A stretch of 64,000 nucleotides of DNA from Ga0077523 sp038324085 (GTDB lineage Bacteria > Pseudomonadota > Gammaproteobacteria > Burkholderiales > Ga0077523). A program made the position numbers and the translations under genes. The notes below the pieces were generated by a model. It was not told the DNA's origin. It searched no databases and worked only from the letters and a program-made list of their open reading frames with translations. Below, piece by piece: positions 1 to 8,539 of this stretch. The stretch is from positions 3,832 to 67,831 of the forward strand of contig JBBQHP010000026.1 of NCBI GenBank assembly GCA_038324085.1, given 5' to 3'. The stretch's first letter is position 1, and each line of letters starts with the position of its first letter.

Positions 1-47
1 CGCAACCGTGACGACCAACCTCAAGATCCCGTCAGCGCAGATCGAAC

Positions 48-195
48 CTATCTCCATGCGCGTGGCGCTCGCGCCGGTCCGCTGCGATCGTCCCGTCGGG
101 CAACGGGCAAGGCGGTACCCATTCCGATCCCCGCGGCCATCCCAGCCAGGGTCAGGACTTCGCGCCGACTCGTGGAGAGAATGTCCGAATTCATC
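48..195 (-). pseudogene. N-terminal Tat signal fragment, probably frameshifted, running off the window
   Basis: The ATG at 195 follows a purine-rich stretch (GAGGAGATTG). It opens a twin-arginine leader: SRREVLTLAG, then a hydrophobic Ala/Gly/Met run ending near ALPVA. The frame stops at 48-50 after only 48 residues. The -1 neighbouring frame stays open to the window edge (it reads ATRMEIGSICADGILRLVV), so an exported protein interrupted by a single-base indel is likely. The product cannot be named because almost all of it lies outside the window. It follows the large regulator at 332-3610 on the same strand and may belong to its transcription unit. Confidence 0.4.
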
Positions 196-331
196 TCAAT
201 CTCCTCGCGATGGCGGATCAAGATCTGCGCTCGGCAAACAATCTGTCGCGACCCGGGAAAGACACCGTGCCGATTGCGCGACGCGGGGGCCACCCCGCTC
301 CCAGATTGCCGGAGCGGCACTTACCACAGGG

Positions 332-3300
332 TTATGGGTCTTCAGGCGGATCCGCGCGCGCGTCTACGGTCCCCATCATCGCGGACCAGGGAACCCCGTC
401 GGGGCCGCCGCCGCTGGCAGCGTCGGACGCCGCTCCCGACCGCTGCAAAGACCTCGCGAGCGCCTGGCTGTGCTCCGAGGGCGCCATCCCGAGCACGACG
501 GAGAGCGTCTGCCGCAGGCGTCGATAGGCCGACATGCCCTCGGCGTTGCGGCCGAGCGCACCAAATGCGCGCATCAGACCCTGGTGGAAGGTCTCCGCCA
601 GTTGGTCAGCTTCGAGGCCGCGGCGATACCACGCGATCGCTTCGTCCCAGGCGGACTCCGCTTCCGCAGCGGCGCCGACCGTTTCCACCAGCCGCACGAA
701 GCGGCTGCGCAACTGTTCGCGGCGCCTGACCGTCCAGGATGCATCGCCGTCTCCAGGCAGGAACGCTCCGGCATACAGTTCGCATGCCCGGTGCAACTCA
801 GGCCTCCTGTCCGCCGTCGCGTCGGCGAGTGCCACAAAGCTGTGGGCGTCGATCCAGCACAACTTCGGGTTCAACGTCACGGTTTCGTCACTTACCAAGA
901 GGGCATCGTTGCGTCTCAGCAGCTTGCGCAATCGCGCGATCGTAACGTCGAGCGACTTGCGTCCCGCATCGCCGTCTTCATCGGGCCAGAGCGTATCGAT
1001 GAGCGTGGCAACCGGTACCCCGGCCGTGCCGAACGCGATCAGCGCCTTGAGCAAGGCGAGCGGTTTCCTCGGCGTCTTGCCGGCAAAACGCAACGGCACC
1101 CCGTCCACCAGAACTTCGAACTTCCCCAGGGTGTTCACCTTGACCGGCCACGGCCAGCGATTGCTTGCCAAGTCCGGCGGTGACAGGCGATACCGTCGGA
1201 TCAGCGCCGTCACCTCATCGACTTCGATGCCCGCTTCACCTGCTTCCGCGAGGAGTTCCCGGAAGATTCGCGTTCCCCGCAAGACGTGAGCGAAATGCTG
1301 CCTGGTCGTCCGCACTGCTCCGAGCGCAGTGGCCAGCAATTCCAGGCCCCTCGAACGCGTTCCATGAACGATCTCGTCCCAGGCCTCAATCAAGGTGGCG
1401 CTGCACTCGAATTGCCGGAAGCAGGTACCTCGCGCCATCCGCCTGAGCTTGGCGAGTTGCTCGTGCAAGGACGTCCGCCGCCCGACGCCGGCCAGTGCCA
1501 TCGCAAAATGATAACGCGACAACAACTGGATGTAGATCATCCCCGTCGCCTCCGAAGTTTCGATACACCGCGCGCCCAGTTCCGCTGCGAGGGCGAAATT
1601 GCCCGACGCAAGTTCGTACACCATCCGCGATTCGTTCATGTGCCAGCGGCACATCGGTCGCGCATCGTCCTGTACCGCGGCTATCTTCTCGTGCGCGTGC
1701 CAGCAATTCGGCAAGTCACCCATGACGGCGCGCGTCAGCATCTGATAGCTGGCGATCAGGTCTGCGCTCGTGCTCAGCCGTTGGAAACCGTGCGTTTCAG
1801 CGATCGCTTCGGCACTGTCCAGCGCCGCAATCGCGTCTTCATAGCAACCCTGGATCATCAGGTAATAGCCGAACCTCAGGTGCCACCACATGCTCGTGAA
1901 TGGTGTGACGGTGGTGCTGCGGATCAGCGCTTCGCCTCGCAGGACCACGATGCGTGCGCGTTCCATGTCGTCCGTCAGGTTGCAGTAGGACAGGAGCATC
2001 ATTGCGGCGGCACTCTTGCTGTTGTCATCCAGATCTTCATCGAGCATTTCAGTCACCCTCTGAACGCACTGCGCTAGTCGAGGGTGGTCAGGCGCGGCGT
2101 AGAGGATTCCAAGGATCATGCTCGATTGAATTCGCTGCTCCCATCGCGGATTGTCTGACAGCTGCGCTCGATCGATCAGGCTGTCCAACGCGTCGACCCA
2201 GCGGCGCATCAGGCCAAAGCCAGTCCATTCGAAGAAGTACGCGTCTATGATGCCGCCCGCGCAGAGGGCCTGCCCGGTGGGATTACCGTTCCTGCCGAAT
2301 TGCTCGAATGCTCGTTCCAACTGATGACGCGCCTCGCGCTGATCCAGCGAGATGAGTGAAGTGGCCAGCCAGTAGCGCAGCCACGGATGCGTCTCGAGAC
2401 ACGCCGGCGGTAACGCCTGTATCCACTCGCGTAGTGTCTGGCCGCGTCCATGCGCCAGGAGATCCCCTGCGCGCCGCTCGATCAGCCGCGTTGCCGCCGG
2501 CCAGTCGTGTGCCTCGCGGAATAGTTCGAACGCTTCGTCGGACATGGCGGTTGCTTCCAGGAGCCGCGCCGCCCGGCTCAACAATTCCTTCACCTCGCCC
2601 GAGCCGAGTACGACTCCGGCTCGCGTCTTCAGGAACGCGCGAAATAGCGAGTGGTACCAGTACACCGGTTCCGTTCCCGGGCGACGGTGCGTAAAGAGGT
2701 GACGCCGATAGAGATCGTCGAGGATCGAATCGGCCGCGGTATCCCCGGTGAGCTCGCGAGCGATCGACACCGGCACTTGCGGCAGATACGCCGTGGCCAC
2801 GAGAAAGCGCTGCGTCGACTCTGACACGCGCGCGAAGATCTGTGCGGCGAAATAGTCGAAGATCGCATCGCGATCGTCGGGCAGATCGACCGAGACGTTG
2901 CCGTTGCGCCGACATCCCTCCAGCAGCAGGGTGAGCCCTGCGGCCCAGCCGCCACTGGTTGCGTGCAGCCGCTCCACTTCCCCGGCGGTGATCTCCATGC
3001 GCTCGGAGGCGATGGCCCGCGCTTCATCGAGCGAGAGCTTCAGTTGGTCCCAGTCGACCAGTTCGACGTGCTGGTTGGCGATAAGCCGCGCGTAAGTGTC
3101 AGGTGGGTCGCGACGGCTGATGGCCACCAGGACCATGCCCGGCGGGACCTCGTCGACGGCCAGGGCGATCAGTCCGTGCAACGCCTGCGCGGGCTCGACA
3201 TCCTGATAGTTGTCGAGGACGAGCACTGCAGTACCAGGCAGTCGCGAGAACAGCTCGCGGAAGAACCGGCGCGAGAAGCCTTCGATGTCCTTCAGGTACT

Positions 3301-3610
3301 CCGGGGTCAGCGCCGGCAGGGCCGACTGGCCTTTGCGCGTGAACGGGACCGCGGCCTGACCAAGGTAGTGGAAGAACGTGGCCAGATCGGCATCGCCCGC
3401 GTCGACCTGGTACCAGATGCCTTTCGCACCCCTGGCATCCAACCAGCTCGCCACCAGTGTGGTCTTGCCCGCACCCGGCGGCCCGACCACGCAGATGGCC
3501 GAGCGCCGTTTCCGCGCCTCGTCGAGCTGCACGAACAGCCGCTCCCGTGCCACCGCGCCGTGCAGGCGCGGACGGGTCAACTTGGCGAGCAGGCGCGGCG
3601 GTGCGGACAT
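332..3610 (-). CDS. MalT/SARP-like STAND ATPase transcriptional activator, copy 1 (1092 aa)
   Basis: A giant signal-integrating transcription activator. Residues 43-51 form a Walker A (GPPGAGKTT), and a Walker B (VLVLDNYQD) lies near residue 130. A MalT-type winged region and a long TPR-like helical stretch cover roughly 300-800. The C-terminal ~270 residues carry an OmpR/PhoB-type winged helix (TLGKFEVLVDG ... LWPDEDGD ... ARLRKLL) followed by a BTAD domain (WYRRGLEAD ... FHQGLMRA ... YRRLRQTLSVVLG). There is no LuxR-type HTH, so DNA binding should come from the SARP-like module. In this family, NTP and an inducer drive oligomerisation. The start at 3610 has no convincing ribosome binding site. 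A close paralogue lies at 5155-8352; the two share the same N-terminal block (K-L-x2-PRL-x-GAV-x-RERL) and domain order. Confidence 0.9.
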   Translation of the reverse strand: MSAPPRLLAKLTRPRLHGAVARERLFVQLDEARKRRSAICVVGPPGAGKTTLVASWLDARGAKGIWYQVDAGDADLATFFHYLGQAAVPFTRKGQSALPALTPEYLKDIEGFSRRFFRELFSRLPGTAVLVLDNYQDVEPAQALHGLIALAVDEVPPGMVLVAISRRDPPDTYARLIANQHVELVDWDQLKLSLDEARAIASERMEITAGEVERLHATSGGWAAGLTLLLEGCRRNGNVSVDLPDDRDAIFDYFAAQIFARVSESTQRFLVATAYLPQVPVSIARELTGDTAADSILDDLYRRHLFTHRRPGTEPVYWYHSLFRAFLKTRAGVVLGSGEVKELLSRAARLLEATAMSDEAFELFREAHDWPAATRLIERRAGDLLAHGRGQTLREWIQALPPACLETHPWLRYWLATSLISLDQREARHQLERAFEQFGRNGNPTGQALCAGGIIDAYFFEWTGFGLMRRWVDALDSLIDRAQLSDNPRWEQRIQSSMILGILYAAPDHPRLAQCVQRVTEMLDEDLDDNSKSAAAMMLLSYCNLTDDMERARIVVLRGEALIRSTTVTPFTSMWWHLRFGYYLMIQGCYEDAIAALDSAEAIAETHGFQRLSTSADLIASYQMLTRAVMGDLPNCWHAHEKIAAVQDDARPMCRWHMNESRMVYELASGNFALAAELGARCIETSEATGMIYIQLLSRYHFAMALAGVGRRTSLHEQLAKLRRMARGTCFRQFECSATLIEAWDEIVHGTRSRGLELLATALGAVRTTRQHFAHVLRGTRIFRELLAEAGEAGIEVDEVTALIRRYRLSPPDLASNRWPWPVKVNTLGKFEVLVDGVPLRFAGKTPRKPLALLKALIAFGTAGVPVATLIDTLWPDEDGDAGRKSLDVTIARLRKLLRRNDALLVSDETVTLNPKLCWIDAHSFVALADATADRRPELHRACELYAGAFLPGDGDASWTVRRREQLRSRFVRLVETVGAAAEAESAWDEAIAWYRRGLEADQLAETFHQGLMRAFGALGRNAEGMSAYRRLRQTLSVVLGMAPSEHSQALARSLQRSGAASDAASGGGPDGVPWSAMMGTVDARADPPEDP

Positions 3611-3685
3611 GCCATCTTGGGAGGAAATGCCGACGCCCTGATTGTAGGCGCGCCGCCTCCCACGGATGGCTTACGGATTCAGCCC

Positions 3686-4021
3686 TCAGTAGTCCGCCAT
3701 GCAGGTGTCCTGCTCGGTCAGCCCCTGGGGCGTGACCTTGCCCCTGTAGGTTCCACCACCCTTGATCGTCGCGAACTTGCCGGTCCCGCCGGTGAACTCG
3801 TACTTGCCGTCGAAGCTGGTTTCCCAGCCGCCCCCATCGACGGCCACAGTCCTGTGGGTACCCGACCATCGCATGTACGTGCGGTCGCCGTTGCGATGCA
3901 GGTTGACGCTGCGCCCACGATGGTCGCCTGTGCCCTGGACCTGATCCATCTGGGCATACACGAGCTGATCGATACCGTCGTCAATCACTACGCCGACACG
4001 ATGGAAGCGACCAAAGGCCAT
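3686..4021 (-). CDS. 5'-truncated small barrel-like protein (C-terminal part)
   Basis: The last ~75 residues read DGDRTY..RWSGTHRTV ... WETSFDGKYEFTGGTGKFATIKGGGTYRGK. They match the C-terminal half of the neighbouring proteins at 4388-4876 and 3920-4345, which share the GGTGK(Y/F)AG-type motif and resemble allene-oxide-cyclase-like barrel proteins. The first ~20 residues of this frame (MAFGRFHRVGVV...) read antisense through the start of the opposing gene and look non-native. No signal peptide is present. It is best seen as a gene whose 5' half has been lost or inverted; genuine codons probably begin near 3958. It may no longer be expressed. Confidence 0.5.
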   Translation of the reverse strand: MAFGRFHRVGVVIDDGIDQLVYAQMDQVQGTGDHRGRSVNLHRNGDRTYMRWSGTHRTVAVDGGGWETSFDGKYEFTGGTGKFATIKGGGTYRGKVTPQGLTEQDTCMADY

Positions 4022-4345
4022 TCCCTGACGACCAGCATCGACTATTCGGTCCTGACCACCGACGATCCGAAGAGCATCTACAACATGGTCACGGGTCGGT
4101 GCAGTGGAACATTCCTGGCGACGCCGGACGGAAAGGTCGGTGGGGCGGGGTTCTGTCTGCGCAGGGACAAGGACGGCGATACGCAGAGTATCTCGTTTGA
4201 GCTAAAGCCCGGTGCGGACGAGGGCGCATGGCAATCGACCGGCGGTACGGGGAAGTTCGCGGGCAGGACGGATTCCGGCTGGTTCCAGCCGGCCGTGAAT
4301 GACGGCAAGATGGCTGTGTCGCGCTGGGGCGGGACCTGCAAGTAG
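3920..4345 (+). CDS. Small barrel-like protein lacking a signal peptide
   Basis: 141 residues from the ATG at 3920. The body (TVVNHYADTMEATKGHSLT ... GRCSGTF ... GAGFCLRRDKDGD ... STGGTGKFAGRTDSGWF ... GGTCK) corresponds to a whole domain of the same family as the secreted protein at 4388-4876: paired Cys, a DKDGD turn and the GGTGKFAG motif. The expected exported leader is missing. Upstream codons instead run into the opposing truncated gene at 3686-4021, so true homology starts near 3955-3975. I read this as a rearranged paralogue. It converges on 4388-4876, with a strong palindrome between them. Confidence 0.6.
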   Translation: MVACALDLIHLGIHELIDTVVNHYADTMEATKGHSLTTSIDYSVLTTDDPKSIYNMVTGRCSGTFLATPDGKVGGAGFCLRRDKDGDTQSISFELKPGADEGAWQSTGGTGKFAGRTDSGWFQPAVNDGKMAVSRWGGTCK

Positions 4346-4350
4346 CCACC

Positions 4351-4382
4351 CGCGCAGAGGCGGGTGCCCCCGCCTCTGCGCG
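4351..4382. terminator. Perfect 14-bp stem-loop between convergent genes
   Basis: CGCGCAGAGGCGGG (4351-4364) pairs perfectly with CCCGCCTCTGCGCG (4369-4382) around the loop TGCC. It lies 6 bases after the stop of the plus-strand gene and 5 bases after the stop of the minus-strand gene. No long T-run follows on either side, so it is a bidirectional terminator or transcript-end stabiliser by position and shape only. Confidence 0.6.
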
Positions 4383-4387
4383 AAACA

Positions 4388-4876
4388 TCAAGGTAACTTG
4401 AAGTCGAGTCTCTGCGCGCACTGCAGTTCGCCGTTTTTGCCGGAGCCCTTGCACTTCCACGGCCCGCTTCCGGTGATCCCGGCGTACTTGCCGGTACCGC
4501 CGATGATCACGTTCGTACCTTCGGCGCCGTTGGGGGAAATGTTTCCGGTAAAGTCCGTGAAGATCCTGTCTCCATCAGCATCACCGAATGTGCAGTAACC
4601 CTTGTTCGGACCGCTGCCATCGACCACATAGAAGGCGCCCGAACAGTTGGCCGGACCGAGATGCAGAGGCCCTGACCCCTTGTCGTTGAGGGTGCTGCCG
4701 ACCGATCGATCCTGCCCCTGGTAGCGCTTGTCCGACACCTCGTTCACATCGGCCGTGTCCTTCCAGCCGGTGTGGAAGTTGATGCTTCCGGACTTGGGCA
4801 ACTGCTGCGCGCCAACGCTCGCGCACGCGCCGGCGAAGGCAACGCCTGCGATGAGAACAGCCAATCTCTTGCTCAT
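4388..4876 (-). CDS. Secreted small barrel-like protein (162 aa)
   Basis: Begins with an export signal (MSKRLAVLIAGVAFAGACASVGA), probably cleaved before QQLPKSG; the Cys does not sit in a canonical lipobox. The mature part has the pattern GPANCSGAFY ... NKGYCTFGDADGDRIF ... IIGGTGKYAGITGSGPWKC. This matches the neighbours at 3920-4345 and 3686-4021 and resembles periplasmic allene-oxide-cyclase-like barrels of unknown function. A GAGGAG site lies 5 nt before the ATG. Its start overlaps the stop of the 79-residue gene upstream (ATGA), so translation is coupled, and both follow the regulator at 5155-8352 on the same strand. Confidence 0.8.
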   Translation of the reverse strand: MSKRLAVLIAGVAFAGACASVGAQQLPKSGSINFHTGWKDTADVNEVSDKRYQGQDRSVGSTLNDKGSGPLHLGPANCSGAFYVVDGSGPNKGYCTFGDADGDRIFTDFTGNISPNGAEGTNVIIGGTGKYAGITGSGPWKCKGSGKNGELQCAQRLDFKLP

Positions 4877-5112
4877 GATTTCTCCTCGGGTTTAGGCCAG
4901 GGGTTACGCGCAACCGCTTCCAGCGCGCGAGGTTTCGTCCGAGGGCGGTCATTGACCGCATGCTGCGCCTGCACGAGCGCCCACAGCTCCTCGGCGCTGG
5001 CAAAGGCCCACTGCTCACCCGTGCCCGGGTTCTCGCACACGCCGACCGGACCTCTTCGTCCTTCGTCCGCGAGCGCCGGAAAGCGCAGTATGAGCACCTG
5101 TCGGTTGTGCAT
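4873..5112 (-). CDS. Small conserved-type protein (79 aa), coupled to the secreted protein gene
   Basis: The ATG at 5112 has GAGGGG at good spacing and is preferred to a GTG at 5154 that abuts the regulator stop. The sequence reads LILRFPAL ... GVCENPGTGEQWAFASAEELWALVQAQ. This fits widespread small proteins with a beta-hairpin ligand-like 'GERxxFASxExLxxFL' block; I know no function for them. It starts 42 bases after the regulator's stop codon and overlaps the next gene by 4 bases, so regulator, small protein and secreted protein look like one operon. Confidence 0.65.
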   Translation of the reverse strand: MHNRQVLILRFPALADEGRRGPVGVCENPGTGEQWAFASAEELWALVQAQHAVNDRPRTKPRALEAVARNPWPKPEEKS

Positions 5113-5154
5113 TGGTCGCCCCTCGAACTCGCCGCCAGCGTAGGTGCGCCACAC

Positions 5155-8100
5155 TCACGAATTGGCTACGGATTGGCGTTCAGGTTCCGACTCATAGACG
5201 GTGCGATAGAGCGCCTCGGACGACTTCGACGGCGCGATACCGAGCACGACCGACAGCGTGTGCCGCAGTCGTCGATACGCGCCAAGCGCCTCTGCCCGGC
5301 GATCGGCTCGCAGATGGGAGCGCATGAGACCCTGGTGAAACGCTTCGATCAGCGGATCGGCGTCGATGCCGCGCTGGTACCAAGCAGCCGCCCGATCCCA
5401 CGCACCGGTCGCCTCGAACGCGGAACCGAGGGCGTCGATCTTCTCCACGAAACGCGTGCGCAGGCGTTCGCGCGTGGGCAGTATCCAGGGCTGCTCCGCG
5501 TCACTGCCCAGAAAGTTGCCGCGATACAGATCGCATGCGCGCTCGATCTTGGCGAGCTCGGACGGATCCTGCCCGGACGCGGCTTGCTCGAACGCGAGTG
5601 CGTCGACCCAGCAGAGTCGTGAATCGAGGCTCACCTTGCCATCAGCCACCACGATCGCACCGGCAGTACCCATCAGCTTGCGCAAGCGGGTGAGGCTCAC
5701 CCGCAGTGCGTGAACGCCGTGGTCGCCGTCGTCGTCCGGCCACAGCGTGTCAGCGAGCTTGCGCTCGTCGATATCCCGCGCCCCGAAGGCAATGATCGCC
5801 TTGAGCAGTTCGAGCAATCGTCGCGGTGCCTTCCTTGAGAACTCCGCCGGCGTGCCGTCGATCAGCAAGTCGAACCGGCCAAGCGTCAAGACCTTCACGG
5901 CCCACGGCCAGGATTCGACGGCGAGCGACGGGGGGCGAACATCGAACTCGCGAATCAACTCGCGCGCGGTGAGTCCCTCGATATCCTGTTCGATCGCAAC
6001 GGGCATCATCGCTGCGAGCGCAAGCGGGTACCAGCGATAGCGGACGCGGGTGCACGGGTCGGCGGCGCGCTGAATCGCCTCCCGCAGACACGCGTCACGC
6101 GCCGTCCTGTCCCCGGACGAATGGTGGAGCCACGCCTCGAGCAGGCATTGGGTGCCGATCATGGAAACGGCGATCGGGCTCGAAATTGGGACACGGGTTC
6201 GCTCGAGAACCTTGGCCGCCGCCGCGATGTCCTGCATGGCGAGCGCGATGTGCGCAGCGAACCAGCCGACGAGCACGGCTCCGCTGGTCTGAACGGTTCG
6301 TTCATAGCGGAAATGCACATCCAGTATCTGCTCCACGACATGGGCTGTCCGCCCAAGCGCAAAGTCCACACCGACCGCTACCATCCGTTGTAGCACGGGC
6401 GCCGGACCAGTCGTCGGCTTGCGCCTGGCATTGCAGCGCTCCAATGTCGCCGCCGCATCGGCCACTCGATTGGAGCGTAGTTCGGCAAGAGCTCGCCACG
6501 CGCCTATCTGTGAACCGAGCTCGTCCAAGCCGTGCTCCGCCGTGATCGCCTCTGCCTCGGACAACACTTCGACGGCCAGATTGAAACGCCCGAAAAGATA
6601 GTGGCTATATCCTTCCATCCCGAGATACTGGGCAATCCGGTGCGCGGTGAGGTACGGCGATGCGAGAAGTGCGCGTCCCGCGGCTCGGGCACGAGCCTCG
6701 ACTTGCTGGTCGGCGGTCGCAAGCACATACGCGTGCAACATGCCCGCCACGGCGATGCGCAGATTGGGCTCGATCGCACTGTTCAACAATGCCTCCACCC
6801 GCCGGACGCTCCGTTCCAGGTTGGGGTAGTCGGGCAACCTGAAACCGCACACCATCATCACGGCGGCATTGGCGCGGAGCTCATCGTCCAATGTGGGGGG
6901 ATGCATCCCGGCATCCAGCAACGAGGTGATGCGATCCAGCCACGCGTCCATGGCGCCAAAATCACAGTATTCGAAATAGAGCGCCTCGATCACGCCGACA
7001 GCGCTCAGCATCTGTCCGACTTCATCTCCACAGACGGCGAAGCGCTCGTACGCTTCGACCAACAAGGGTCTCGCCGCCACGGGCGACACCGTGATGCGCG
7101 AACGTCCGAGCCAGTAGGCGAGCCAGGGATTCCCCTCCGCTGCGCGGGACGGCAACCGCCCGATCCATTCCTCGAGCGTGCGCCAGCGACCCTGGTCGAT
7201 GAGTCGTTGCGCACTTGCGAGGAGCACGCGTTCGGCTTGCGCCCATTCTGCGGCATCGGCGAACAGTGCAAAGGCCTCTTCAATCTCTGCGCCATCCTCG
7301 AAGACCCGCGCAGCGCGCGTCAGGATCGACGCCCGTTCGGCGGGTGGCAGCAGCGACTGCGCCCTTGCCCGCAGGAACGCATGGAACATCGGGTGAAATC
7401 GATACCTCGGATTTGACGACGAGGCGCGGTCGACGAAGAGATTGCGCCGGCACAGCCAGTCGAGTTGGCGGATAGCCTCGGATTGGCCGGTGACGGCCTC
7501 GGCCGTGGCTGCGGTCACGCTCGGTAGCAACGCGGTGCGCACGAGCACATCCTGGACACTCGTTTGCGCCGAGTCGAAAGCGAGCGTGGCAAAATAGTCG
7601 AACACCGTTTCTAACGTGTCGGCACTGGCGGCCGCGTTCAGATCTCCGGCTCGGTTGATGCGTTCGGTCATCAGCACGACCCCCGCCATCCACCCGTTCG
7701 ATTGCTCCTGCACGACTTGCGCCGCCGCGACGTCCGTCAGGCCGCGCGATGCGGCTACCGCGATCGTCTCTTCGATCGACAGGCGCAGATCATCCCATAC
7801 CACGCTCGCGATCATCCCGTTCAATCGGGCCCGGGCGAACGGGGCAGGTGGATCGCCTCGGCTGACGACGATCGCATTCGAGCCCGGTGGAATCTCCTCC
7901 CATGCCGAGGACAACGCCATGTGCAGAGCGATGTCTTCTCCACCGTCCTGGAAATTGTCGAGCACGAGCACGCTGCCCGGGGGCAGTTGCTGAAACGCCT
8001 GGCGGAACCACCTCCGCGCGAAGCCCGGAACGTCCGCCAGATACTCCGGCGTCAGCAAGGGCAGCGGCCTGCCGCCGGGCCGCGCAAGCGCCGCTACCGC

Positions 8101-8352
8101 CTGCTTCAGGTAGTAGAAGAACGTCGCGGGATCGGCGTCGCCCTCGTCGACCCGATACCAGAGTGTCGGGATCGAGCCTCGTGCGAGGAAGTCGGCCACG
8201 ACCGTCGTCTTGCCTGCACCCGGCGGACCCGCGACCCAGACGATGGGTCGCTGGCGGCCACGGGTGAGCAACCCGTGCAGGCGCTCGCGTTGCACAGCCC
8301 CCTCGAGGCGCGGTGCGGCGAGCTTCGCTATCCCTGCGGTCGACTGCGGCAT
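5155..8352 (-). CDS. MalT/SARP-like STAND ATPase transcriptional activator, copy 2 (1065 aa)
   Basis: The start at 8352 is chosen because GGGAGAGAGG precedes that ATG and the N-terminus then aligns with copy 1; the frame is open further upstream to 8523. Walker A is at 42-50 (GPPGAGKTT), and a Walker B-like VLVLDNFQD follows. A helical-repeat middle leads to the OmpR-like winged helix (LTLGRFDLLIDG ... LWPDDDGD ... LTRLRKLM) and BTAD (WYQRGIDAD ... FHQGLMRS ... YRRLRHTLSVVLG). It is probably an ATP-dependent activator with an unknown inducer. Unlike copy 1, it sits at the head of an apparent operon with the 79-residue protein and the secreted barrel-like protein, which makes those genes candidate partners. 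Confidence 0.9.
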   Translation of the reverse strand: MPQSTAGIAKLAAPRLEGAVQRERLHGLLTRGRQRPIVWVAGPPGAGKTTVVADFLARGSIPTLWYRVDEGDADPATFFYYLKQAVAALARPGGRPLPLLTPEYLADVPGFARRWFRQAFQQLPPGSVLVLDNFQDGGEDIALHMALSSAWEEIPPGSNAIVVSRGDPPAPFARARLNGMIASVVWDDLRLSIEETIAVAASRGLTDVAAAQVVQEQSNGWMAGVVLMTERINRAGDLNAAASADTLETVFDYFATLAFDSAQTSVQDVLVRTALLPSVTAATAEAVTGQSEAIRQLDWLCRRNLFVDRASSSNPRYRFHPMFHAFLRARAQSLLPPAERASILTRAARVFEDGAEIEEAFALFADAAEWAQAERVLLASAQRLIDQGRWRTLEEWIGRLPSRAAEGNPWLAYWLGRSRITVSPVAARPLLVEAYERFAVCGDEVGQMLSAVGVIEALYFEYCDFGAMDAWLDRITSLLDAGMHPPTLDDELRANAAVMMVCGFRLPDYPNLERSVRRVEALLNSAIEPNLRIAVAGMLHAYVLATADQQVEARARAAGRALLASPYLTAHRIAQYLGMEGYSHYLFGRFNLAVEVLSEAEAITAEHGLDELGSQIGAWRALAELRSNRVADAAATLERCNARRKPTTGPAPVLQRMVAVGVDFALGRTAHVVEQILDVHFRYERTVQTSGAVLVGWFAAHIALAMQDIAAAAKVLERTRVPISSPIAVSMIGTQCLLEAWLHHSSGDRTARDACLREAIQRAADPCTRVRYRWYPLALAAMMPVAIEQDIEGLTARELIREFDVRPPSLAVESWPWAVKVLTLGRFDLLIDGTPAEFSRKAPRRLLELLKAIIAFGARDIDERKLADTLWPDDDGDHGVHALRVSLTRLRKLMGTAGAIVVADGKVSLDSRLCWVDALAFEQAASGQDPSELAKIERACDLYRGNFLGSDAEQPWILPTRERLRTRFVEKIDALGSAFEATGAWDRAAAWYQRGIDADPLIEAFHQGLMRSHLRADRRAEALGAYRRLRHTLSVVLGIAPSKSSEALYRTVYESEPERQSVANS

Positions 8353-8503
8353 CCTCTCTCCCGATATGCCTTTGGCGTACGGTCTTGTTCCGGCGCCGGT
8401 ACGTCCAGCCTCATTGTCGGCCTTTGCCGCATACAGATCGATTACCGATTGACGCGCGCGGAGGCTTTCCGATTCCCCTGCCCGGGTCGTTTCGGTACCC
8501 TTT

Positions 8504-8521
8504 GTTGATCTTGGCGTCAAC
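8504..8521 (+). promoter_or_regulatory. Possible operator: short inverted repeat before the toxin-antitoxin pair
   Basis: GTTGA (8504-8508) and TCAAC (8517-8521) form a 5-bp inverted repeat with an 8-base spacer, 19 bases before the GTG start at 8540. This is a plausible autoregulatory site for the HTH-containing first gene, but arms this short could arise by chance. Confidence 0.25.
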
Positions 8522-8539
8522 ATACGGGATGATTGTCCA

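Noticed and set aside
2963..3919. Plus-strand extension upstream of 3920 giving a 460-residue protein
   Set aside because: It is antisense to the regulator at 332-3610 and shows no family sequence until after 3940.
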